NCBI GenBank assembly: GCA_900319485.1
Contig: ONOQ01000012.1
Coordinates: 1-52,471, forward strand
Direction: 5' to 3'
Source of the DNA: an uncultured Bacteroidales bacterium
Lineage (GTDB): Bacteria; Bacteroidota; Bacteroidia; Bacteroidales; UBA932
DNA: 52,471 nucleotides
Every line of letters begins with the position of its first letter. The first letter of the stretch is position 1. Below the pieces are notes generated by a model that saw only the letters and a program-made list of their open reading frames with translations, had not been told where the DNA came from and did no database searches. The translations under genes were made by a program, and so were the position numbers. Below, in pieces: positions 42,064 to 49,447 of the stretch.

Positions 42064-44614
42064 TGAAAAGACTGTCTTTAATACTTCTTGTTCTTGCGCT
42101 CTCCTGCGCGCCTCGTAACCGCGTTGCCGTGAAAACGGACGCCGGGCTGGTGCGTCTTGAAGTTGTGAGCCCGGAGATTGTGAGGGTGAGTGCCGCCAGG
42201 GACGGAAAGTTCAGTGACCGTAAGAGCCTTGCCGTGCTCCCTCAGAAGGGCTGCACTGACTTTGAGGTCTCCGACGCAATGGGCGTAGTGCATCTAACCA
42301 CAAAGGCCCTTGCGGTAGACGTTTATAAGGCCGATGGAAGCATCCGCTTCTATGACGGGGAAGGTAACGTCCTTGCCGATGACGGCCGCGTGAGTTTTGA
42401 CGGGGGCACCGCCGTTAGTTTTGCCTCAAGGCAGGACGAAGCCTTCTACGGCCTTGGACAGCATCAGGCCGGAGAACTTGACCACAAGGGCCGCCGTGAG
42501 GAACTCTACCAGTACAACACCAAGATAAGCGTTCCGTTTGTGCTCTCGAGCAAGGGCTACGGAATCCTCTTTGATGCATATTCCTACAGCCGATGGGGCA
42601 GCACTGAGCCCTACCGCCAGCTTGGAGATGTTTTTGACCTTGACCTTGAGGGCCGATACACAACATCTGACGGCAAGGTCCTCACCCAGAAGGAAGACTC
42701 CCTATACTATGAGAACGAGTGGGCCATAAAGAACCTCCCTCAGGGGCCTTTCTCCAAGGTTACCTATGAGGGCACCATCACCGCCCGTGAAACCGGCGAC
42801 TACCATTTCATCCAGTACTACGCCGGCTTCCAGAGCACCTCAATCGGCGGGAAGGAAGTTATGAGCCGCCGCTGGCGTCCGGCCTGGAACCCCAACAGCA
42901 GCAAATACACCGTCCACCTTGAAAAAGGTATCCCAACTCCCGTTGTGATAGACTGGGAACCGGACGGAGACGTATCTTATATCGGCCTCAGGGTGGCTCC
43001 TCTGGAAACTCCGGAGCAGGAGTCCCGCCTCACTTTCTGGAGCGAATGCGAGCCTATGGCCGATTTCTACTTCATCGCCGGTGGAAGCGCCGACAAAGTG
43101 ATTTCCGGCTACCGGAAACTCAGCGGCAAGGCCCCCGTGATGCCCAAATGGGCCCTTGGATTCTGGCAGAGCCGTGAGCGCTACTCTACCCAGGAAGACC
43201 TTGTGGGAACCCTCGCGGAATTTCGCCGCCGCCACATTCCTGTAGACAACATTGTCCAGGACTGGCAGTACTGGGAGGATGATCAGTGGGGGAGCCATCA
43301 GTTTGACGCATCCCGCTACCCTGATCCCGAGGCCATGCTTGACAGCGTCCACGCCATGCACGGCCGCTTTATGATTAGCGTTTGGCCAAAGTTCTATACC
43401 AATACTGATAATTACAAGGAACTGAAGGCCGCGGGATATGCCTACACCCACGCGGAGGAAGACGGCCTTGAAGACTGGCTTGGCCACAGGCAGAGTTTCT
43501 ACGACGCCTACGCGGAAGGCGGCCGTAAGATGTTCTGGGACCAGATGGACCGTAATCTCTACAGTAAGTTCGGCAAAAAGATAGACGCCTGGTGGATGGA
43601 CGCCTCTGAACCAAACCTCAGGGACTGCCTCCCGATGGATTATTTCAAGTGGCTCATTACTCCAAACGCCCTTGGCACCTCCACTGAATATCTCAACGCG
43701 TATGCTCTTGTGAACGCTGAGGCTATCTACGATGGCCAGCGCTCAGTGGACCCGGACAAGAGGGTGTTCCTCCTTACCCGTAACGGATTTGCCGGCCTCC
43801 AGAGGTATTCCACGGCATCCTGGAGCGGGGATATCGGCACATCCTGGGAAGATTTCCGGATGCAGGCCGCCGCCGGTCTTAACTACTCCATGAGCGGCAT
43901 CCCGTTCTGGGGAATGGACATTGGAGGCTTCTCCGTGATGAGTAAGTTCTATGACAGCGCAAATGCCCCCGAATGGCAGGAACTCCAGACCCGCTGGCAT
44001 CAGGCCGGCGCCTTCGTGCCCCTTTTCCGCACCCACGGCCAGTGGCCCCGCAGGGAACTCTGGAACATTGCCCCGGAGGGCTCAAAGGCTTATGAAAGCA
44101 TCCTCTACTATATGAATGGCTCTTTGGCCCCGCCCTTATGGCCTGCCCTGTGTTTGAGTACAAGGCAACAAGCCGCAGCGTCTACTTCCCGGAAGGCACC
44201 TGGTATGACTTCTACACCGGTGAACGTATAGAGATTCCCGGTCAAGCCGGGAATGACGTCACGCCCGACCCCGATCGGGCGTCTGGTGGCAGGAGGGTGA
44301 CCGTTGACGCCCCGTATGAGAGGATACCCCTTTACGTCCGCGCCGGCAGCATCATTCCCATGGGCCCGGATATGGAATGGACGGATGAAAAGCCTCTGGA
44401 GGAAATCACCCTCATGGTATATCCCGGGGCCGATTCCGACTTTACCATCTACGAGGATGACGGCCTCACTTACGGCTATGAGCGGGGCGAATACGCCGTC
44501 ACCCGTATCCACTGGGACGATGCGGCGGGGAAGGCCGATATCGGCCCCCGCGAAGGCTCATATCCCGGGATGCCGGAGAACCGGACCTACAAAGTTGTAG
44601 TTGTGGGAAAATAA
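42063..44614 (+). pseudogene. GH31 glycosidase with PA14 insert, broken by deletion/frameshift
   Basis: The first frame (42063-44231) has a lipoprotein leader (LALSC), the GH31 N-terminal sandwich, a PA14 module (about residues 230-320, FSKVTYEGTITARETGDYHF) and the barrel with nucleophile D513 in WWMDASEP and acid/base D590 in WSGDIG. This is the layout of BoGH31A alpha-xylosidase. At about 44112 the conserved YESILYYM is followed not by the LRYRLMPYIYSLAG segment but by NGSLAPP and an out-of-frame tail. The true continuation FGPALMACPVFEY resumes in another frame at 44114 and runs to 44614. About 45 codons are missing. An in-frame repeat insertion sits at 44231-44284. It is either a pseudogene or an assembly error. 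Confidence 0.85.
44231..44284. repeat. Inverted pair of REP-like palindromes inside GH31
   Basis: GAGATTCCCGG-TCAAG-CCGGGAATGACG (44231-44258) is joined head to head to CGTCACGCCCG-ACCCCGA-TCGGGCGTCT (44257-44284). In the downstream GH31 frame it adds IPGQAGNDVTPDPDRAS between GERIE and GGRRVTVDAPYE, where GH31 relatives have no insert. It is the same family as 15806-15834 and 48164-48191. Confidence 0.85.
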
Positions 44615-44630
44615 CTAACTAAAACCTTAT

Positions 44631-47012
44631 ATGAAAAAGACAGTTTTAATGATGTCCAGTGTTGTAATATCGGCCGCCGCTCTGTCTTCCTGCAACCAGC
44701 AGGGAGCGGCTCCCGCTATCCCCGCCGACAAAGCGGTTGAAGCGAAGGTAGAGAAAGTGCTTAAGGGTATGACCCTTGAAGAGAAGGCCGGCCAACTGGT
44801 GCAACTTAACATCTCCACCCTGGAAGATGAGACCCGCGAGGCAATAGACCCTGCAAAACTTGACAAGATCATCGGTGAGTACAAGGTTGGTTCCATCCTC
44901 AACGTGATGCACGACAAAGCCCATTCCCGTGAGGAAACCGCCGCTATGGTGCGTCAGATCCAGGAAAAGAGCATGGAGGCTATCGGCATCCCCTGCATCT
45001 ACGGCATGGATATGATTCACGGCGCGTCATACCTCAGCGAAGGCTCCCTGTACCCGCAGGAGATTAACCTCGGCGCCACTTTCAACCGTGAATTCGCCCG
45101 CCAGATGGGCCGCACTATGGCTTATGAAACCCGCGCCGCACAGGTTCCGTGGGTGTTCTCCCCGGTTATGGACCTTGGCCGTGATCCCCGCTGGCCCCGT
45201 ATCTGGGAAAGCTTCGGCGAAGACCCTTACCTGCAGGCAGAGATGGCCCGTGAGGAAACCGTGGCCATCCAGGGTGAGGATCCCAATAATATCGGCCTTG
45301 AAAACTGCGCAGTGTCCATCAAGCACTTTATGGGTTACGGCGTCCCCGTAAGCGGCAAGGACCGCACTCCTGCCATCATCGCAGAGAATGACCTCAGGGA
45401 GAAATTCTTCGCCCCGTTCCTGGAGTGCTTCCGCGCCGGCGCCCTCACCGCAATGGTCAACAGCGCCTCCATCAACGGCATCCCCACCCACGCAAACGCC
45501 ATCCTCCTCAGCGGCTGGGTGAAAGAGCAACTGGGCTGGGACGGTATGCTTGTGACGGACTGGGCCGATATTGACAACCTCTTCCAGCGTGACCACGTTG
45601 CGGCCGACAAGAAGGAAGCCGTGGCGATGGGCATCAACGCCGGCATAGATATGATTATGGATCCCTACGATCCCGAGTGCTGCACCGCTGTCATCGAGTG
45701 CGTCAAGGAAGGCCTTATCTCTGAGGCCCGCCTCAATGACGCAGTCCGCCGCGTGCTCCGCCTCAAAGTGCGCCTTGGCCTCTTTGAGAACCCCTGCTGG
45801 GAGTATGAGTATCCGGAGTTTGCCTCTGAAGAATTTGGTAAAGAGTCCTACAGGGCGGCAGTCGAGAGCGAGGTCCTCCTCAAGAACGAGGGCGTCCTTC
45901 CTCTCAAGGGCACGGAGAAGATCCTTGTCTGCGGCCCCAATGCCAACAGCCTCCGCACTTTAAACGGCGGATGGAGTTACACCTGGCAGGGATCGGCCGA
46001 TGATTATGTGCCTCAGTACAATACCATCCTGGAGGCCCTCCAGAACCGTTTCCCCGGAAAGGTCACCTGGGTCCCCGGCGTTGTCTATGAAGGCCCGGAC
46101 TGGCAGAAGGACGTTGTGGCAAGCATCCAGCAGGCCGTGAACGTTGCCAGAAGCGCAGACGTCATTGTTTGCTGCGTTGGTGAGAACTCCTACTGCGAGA
46201 CCCCCGGTAATATGGACGACCTTAATCTGTCGGCCAACCAGAAGGAACTGGTGAAGGCCGTCGCCGCTACCGGAAAGCCCGTTGTCCTGGTGCTTAACGA
46301 GGGCCGTCCCCGCCTCATCGGAGACATCGAGCCCCTTGCAAAGGCCGTTGTGGACGTGATGCTGCCTTCAAACTATGGCGGAGACGCCCTGGCAGCCCTT
46401 CTTGCCGGTGACGAGAACTTCTCCGGAAAACTTCCGTTCACCTACTCCAAGCACATCAACGCCCTCCATACCTATGACTACAAGGTCTCCGAGCACCGTG
46501 AGACCATGGAAGGCTCCTACAACTACGACGCAGTGATGGATGTCCAGTGGCCCTTCGGCTATGGACTCAGTTATACGAAGTTTGCCTATGGCAACCTTCG
46601 TATAGCGATAGAATCGCATTACCCCCACCCAAACCCTCCCCTCGGGGGAGGGCTTAGTCAGCCTTTGGCTTCCGAAGTACCTTCGTTCAAGGCCGGCGAT
46701 GTCCTGAAAGTGTCCGTGGACGTGAAGAACGTGGGTGAGCGCGCCGGCAAGGAGGCTGTTCTCCTTTACAGCAGTGACCTTGTTGCTTCCCTCATCCCGG
46801 ACGTAAAGCGTCTCCGCGGCTTTGAAAAGGTGGCCCTTGAGCCCGGTGAGACTAAGACCGTGGAGTTTGAACTCCCTGCATCGGCCCTTGCATTTGTGGG
46901 CGCAGACGGAAAGTGGCGCCTTGAAAAAGGCGATTTCCGCATCTCCTGCGGCGGCCTTGGAGTTATGGTAAACTGCACTGAAACAAAGGTATGGGAAACT
47001 CCCAACATTTAG
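44631..47012 (+). CDS. GH3 beta-glycosidase (beta-glucosidase-like), lipoprotein
   Basis: This 793-residue enzyme has a lipobox leader (LSSC, C21), the GH3 barrel (KGMTLEEKAGQLVQ, VMDLGRDPRWPRIWESFGEDP, nucleophile D310 in LVTDWADIDN), the alpha/beta sandwich with acid/base-region GENSYCETPGNM, and a fibronectin-III-like C-terminus (VSVDVKNVGERAGKEA). It would remove terminal beta-glucose (or mannose) from oligosaccharides in the periplasm. Between GLSYTKFAYGNLRI and FKAGDVLKV there is an extra PHPNPPLGGGLSQPLASEV stretch coded by an inserted repeat. The frame stays open, so the gene is probably functional. Confidence 0.92.
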   Translation: MKKTVLMMSSVVISAAALSSCNQQGAAPAIPADKAVEAKVEKVLKGMTLEEKAGQLVQLNISTLEDETREAIDPAKLDKIIGEYKVGSILNVMHDKAHSREETAAMVRQIQEKSMEAIGIPCIYGMDMIHGASYLSEGSLYPQEINLGATFNREFARQMGRTMAYETRAAQVPWVFSPVMDLGRDPRWPRIWESFGEDPYLQAEMAREETVAIQGEDPNNIGLENCAVSIKHFMGYGVPVSGKDRTPAIIAENDLREKFFAPFLECFRAGALTAMVNSASINGIPTHANAILLSGWVKEQLGWDGMLVTDWADIDNLFQRDHVAADKKEAVAMGINAGIDMIMDPYDPECCTAVIECVKEGLISEARLNDAVRRVLRLKVRLGLFENPCWEYEYPEFASEEFGKESYRAAVESEVLLKNEGVLPLKGTEKILVCGPNANSLRTLNGGWSYTWQGSADDYVPQYNTILEALQNRFPGKVTWVPGVVYEGPDWQKDVVASIQQAVNVARSADVIVCCVGENSYCETPGNMDDLNLSANQKELVKAVAATGKPVVLVLNEGRPRLIGDIEPLAKAVVDVMLPSNYGGDALAALLAGDENFSGKLPFTYSKHINALHTYDYKVSEHRETMEGSYNYDAVMDVQWPFGYGLSYTKFAYGNLRIAIESHYPHPNPPLGGGLSQPLASEVPSFKAGDVLKVSVDVKNVGERAGKEAVLLYSSDLVASLIPDVKRLRGFEKVALEPGETKTVEFELPASALAFVGADGKWRLEKGDFRISCGGLGVMVNCTETKVWETPNI
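46621..46655. repeat. PHPNPP-type palindromic repeat inserted in frame in GH3
   Basis: ACCCCCACCCAAACCCTCCC followed by CTCGGGGGAGGGCTT contains the hairpin CCCTCCCC/GGGGGAGGG. Palindromic sequences reading PHPNP-x-x-x-GEG or GGG are known as dispersed repeats in many bacterial genomes, often inserted in genes. Here it lies in the loop between two domains, where GH3 relatives lack it. Confidence 0.75.
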
Positions 47013-48163
47013 TTGAATTCAAATCAATACTGCAGGAGAACATCCTGCAGTATTGGTTAAAACTCCGTGACCCGGAGGGAGGCTTCTATGGAGAGGTTTC
47101 GGCAAACGGAGATGTGGTTAAGGATGCCCCCAGGGGCGTTATCCTTAATGCCCGCATCATCTGGGCGTTTGCCGCTGCATATCGCGCACTGGGCCGGAAG
47201 GAATACCTTGATGCCGCCGTGTGGGCAAAGGAGTGGTTCCTGAAGCATTTCTGTGACCACAAATACGGCGGGGTATACTGGAGTGTATCGGCAACGGGTG
47301 AGCGCCTTGAGGACAAGAAGCAACTCTACTCCCAGGGCTTTGCAATATACGGGCTTTCTGAACTTGCCCGCGCAAACGGAGATGAGGAGGCGTTGAAGGA
47401 GGCCGTGAACCTCTTCAGGGTGGTTGAGGCAAAGTTTTCAGATACCCTTTACGGTGGCTACACGGAGGCCCTGGCGCGGGACTTCTCTCCGCTTGAGGAT
47501 ATGTCTTTATCGGCCCACGACATTAATGCCGATAAGACGATGAATTCCCATCTCCACATCCTTGAGGCGTTTGCAAATCTATACAGGGTGTGGCCGGATC
47601 CGTCCCTGAAAGAGGCCGTGGAGAGGCTTCTTGACATTACCTGCAGGAAGGTGATGGGGGAGGACGGTCACCTGCAGCTCTACTTCAAGAATGACTGGAC
47701 GGTGCTTCCCGGCGCTGTCTCCTATGGTCACGACATAGAGACTTCATGGCTTATGCTGGAGTGCGCGGAGGCCCTTAATGATGAAAGTGTTGTTTTACGT
47801 GTAAAACCTTACGCCCTTGCGCTTGGATTGGCCGGCAACGAAGGCCTTCTCCCTGACGGCTCAATGCGTTATGAGAGGCTCACTGACGGCACCTTTGACG
47901 ACTCCCGCCAGTGGTGGGTCCAGGCCGAGACCGTGGTGGGTAACCTCTGGCTGTGGAAGTACCACGGAGTGGCCTCCGGCTATGATGTGGCCCTTAATGC
48001 CTGGGATTACATCCTCAAGAATCTTGTGGACAGTGAAGGCGGAGAATGGTGGTGGGCAGTCCTCCCGGACGGCTCCCTTGACAAAGCCAACCCCAAGGCC
48101 GGCTTCTGGAAGTGCCCCTACCACAACTCCCGTATGTGCCTTGAGGCCCTCAGGATACTCTAG
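46991..48163 (+). CDS. AGE-family cellobiose/mannobiose 2-epimerase
   Basis: This 390-residue cytoplasmic (alpha/alpha)6-barrel enzyme has no signal peptide. Hallmarks are GGFYGEV, HDINADKTMNSHLHILEAF, VSYGHDIETSWLM, the WWVQAETV pair and KCPYHNSRMC; the conserved catalytic histidines are in SHLH, GHD and YHN. It interconverts the reducing-end glucose or mannose of beta-1,4 disaccharides, here turning mannobiose into mannosylglucose for GH130. The first 22 bp overlap the GH3 gene. A 12-bp hairpin lies in its first 22 codons. It is the last gene of the PUL operon and ends in a REP-type terminator. Confidence 0.94.
   Translation: MGNSQHLVEFKSILQENILQYWLKLRDPEGGFYGEVSANGDVVKDAPRGVILNARIIWAFAAAYRALGRKEYLDAAVWAKEWFLKHFCDHKYGGVYWSVSATGERLEDKKQLYSQGFAIYGLSELARANGDEEALKEAVNLFRVVEAKFSDTLYGGYTEALARDFSPLEDMSLSAHDINADKTMNSHLHILEAFANLYRVWPDPSLKEAVERLLDITCRKVMGEDGHLQLYFKNDWTVLPGAVSYGHDIETSWLMLECAEALNDESVVLRVKPYALALGLAGNEGLLPDGSMRYERLTDGTFDDSRQWWVQAETVVGNLWLWKYHGVASGYDVALNAWDYILKNLVDSEGGEWWWAVLPDGSLDKANPKAGFWKCPYHNSRMCLEALRIL
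47025..47055 (+). promoter_or_regulatory. Strong hairpin in the 5' coding part of the epimerase
   Basis: CAATACTGCAGG (47025-47036) and CCTGCAGTATTG (47044-47055) are a perfect 12-bp inverted repeat with a 7-nt loop, 13 bp beyond the GH3 stop and within codons 12-22 of the epimerase. It may stabilise the upstream mRNA end or limit translation of the last gene. Confidence 0.5.
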
Positions 48164-48195
48164 CGTCATGCCCGGCCCCGACCGGGCATCTTTTT
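48164..48195 (+). terminator. REP-type palindrome acting as PUL terminator
   Basis: CGTCATGCCCGG and CCGGGCATCT form a hairpin starting 1 bp after the epimerase stop, followed by TTTTT. It belongs to the same repeat family as 15806-15834 and the GH31 insertion, so the repeat seems to have been used as a terminator. Confidence 0.75.
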
Positions 48196-48207
48196 GGCTT
48201 CCGGCCA

Positions 48208-48327
48208 GTGCCCTTCGGACCGGTACGGACCTTCGGTCCTATCCCTCCCATGCGTCCGTGCTGGGGCACGGCCTTTGGGCCCCTCCCGTTCACGAAGCCA
48301 CGGGCGGCTACGCCGTCCGAAGGGCAC
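48208..48327. repeat. GC-rich nested inverted repeat
   Basis: GTGCCCTTCGGAC (48208-48220) and GTCCGAAGGGCAC (48315-48327) are exact inverted repeats around 94 bp that hold smaller palindromes such as GGACCTTCGGTCC. Open frames here are short shadows of GC-rich sequence; I see no gene. Confidence 0.65.
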
Positions 48328-48344
48328 CGCCCGGAAAGCCTCGC

Positions 48345-48480
48345 TTGCCGTGTTGACAGCCCAAAAGCGCACAAGGCCGATTTCAATGCCAACACGGCAA
48401 AGAAATCGGCCATTTTCCGTAAAATCGCTGCCGTGTTGACACAAAAACGCTGCTACAGGCAATCTGGCTGTCAACACGGC
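48345..48480. repeat. Two TGCCGTGTTGACA palindromes with an inner inverted repeat
   Basis: Palindrome 1: TTGCCGTGTTG (48345-48355) with CAACACGGCAA (48390-48400). Palindrome 2: GCCGTGTTGACA (48430-48441) with TGTCAACACGGC (48469-48480). Between them GGCCGATTTC (48375-48384) pairs with GAAATCGGCC (48402-48411). The plan resembles the tandem block at 10207-10332. No gene is seen between 48164 and 48510. Confidence 0.7.
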
Positions 48481-48510
48481 TATATTACGGTCGACGTTCC
48501 ATAGGGACCA

Positions 48511-49209
48511 CTAAAACACATACGCAACCCCAAATCCGTTCTCTGTACCGCCAATGTGCAGCATGGGGCGATACGTTAGGGCAGAATTGTAATTATTGAT
48601 GGCTGTCTTCATCTTATTCTCCCCGGGTATGTTGATGGCAAAGCCTGCAATTGTCACGACTCCGCCCACGATGAGCATCCACTTGGCAGCGTTGAATGGG
48701 CGGTCATAAGGAGGCACGGGCGTTCCGCCACCTCCGATATGCCATCCAAGAAGGTACCCTGCGCCGTAACCAAAGAAACAAGCACCGGCAACGCCGATGA
48801 TACCGCCCACGGTACTCATAGTCTTGCCGCTCTTGAACAAGGCAAGATCGTCAGTGGTGAAGAACCTGTCCAGCATGTCGTTTTCAATAGTCACTCCGTC
48901 CACGGAAACTTTTCCGCTCCAGGGATTATAAGTCATCACGCCCGAAGGAAGATTGCTCTTATTTGAATCCTGGCTCACATTATACATTTCACGCTCACCG
49001 TTCTCATATGTTATCATAACGATATCTGCGATGTCCAGCGAATATGTGGGGCCTTCTGGATTGGAAAACTTCTTGTAGCAAATATCGGACTGCCTGACCT
49101 CGGTCACTATGGCCTGGATGTCGGTTCCGTCCTTTTTTGTGATGATGTCCTGTGCGAAGAGTGAGGTGCTGCAGAGGAGGATTGTGAGGGTGGTAATGAT
49201 GTGCTTCAT
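48511..49209 (-). CDS. Exported protein of unknown function
   Basis: This 232-residue protein starts at MKHIITTLTILLCSTSLFAQ (ATG 49209), a clear signal peptide. The mature N-terminus DIITKKDGTDIQAIVTEV ... DIADIVMITYENGE is a small beta domain common in Bacteroidetes envelope proteins. Then come two glycine-rich hydrophobic segments (about 130-150 and 175-195) that could be membrane helices, and a C-terminus with GVAYVF resembling an outer-membrane strand end. I do not recognise a function. It has its own promoter and is not part of the PUL. Confidence 0.65.
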   Translation of the reverse strand: MKHIITTLTILLCSTSLFAQDIITKKDGTDIQAIVTEVRQSDICYKKFSNPEGPTYSLDIADIVMITYENGEREMYNVSQDSNKSNLPSGVMTYNPWSGKVSVDGVTIENDMLDRFFTTDDLALFKSGKTMSTVGGIIGVAGACFFGYGAGYLLGWHIGGGGTPVPPYDRPFNAAKWMLIVGGVVTIAGFAINIPGENKMKTAINNYNSALTYRPMLHIGGTENGFGVAYVF

Positions 49210-49235
49210 ATTGCAGTGTGTTAAACTTAACAAAA

Positions 49236-49243
49236 CAAAAATA
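49236..49243 (-). promoter_or_regulatory. -7 box (TATTTTTG) for the 48511-49209 gene
   Basis: Read leftward, TATTTTTG matches TAnnTTTG, 26 bp upstream of the ATG. Confidence 0.5.
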
Positions 49244-49327
49244 CAAAAATTATGTGAGCGATATACTAGTTTACACCAATAATCCCGTTAATATTTACGG
49301 TTCCGGGTGAGAGAATGCACAAAAAAT

Positions 49328-49352
49328 AAAAGCCGCCTAGGCAGCGACTTTT
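49328..49352 (-). terminator. Imperfect hairpin downstream of GH2
   Basis: AAAAGCCGCC and GGCAGCGACTTTT form an imperfect stem with A and T flanks, about 100 bp beyond the GH2 stop. The palindrome AGGGTTG-T-CAACCCT at 49384-49398 lies between. Nothing else is seen in the 49244-49447 gap. Confidence 0.5.
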
Positions 49353-49447
49353 CTGATGGGGCTCGTATCAAACTATGCTTGAGAGGGTTGTCAACCCTTT
49401 CCGAAATCCCCGTGACGATTCCAAGTGCAAATATAATGCTTTTTTCA

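Noticed and set aside
46572-46604. loxP-like recombination site
   Set aside because: The arms share TATACGAAG with loxP, but the orientation and spacer are wrong and the peptide is normal GH3.
48345-48480. CRISPR-like array or attachment site
   Set aside because: Words are inverted, not direct, repeats and there are just two palindromes.
48194-48504. Small genes in the spacer after the PUL
   Set aside because: Overlapping frames in several phases within nested GC palindromes, low complexity, no start signal.
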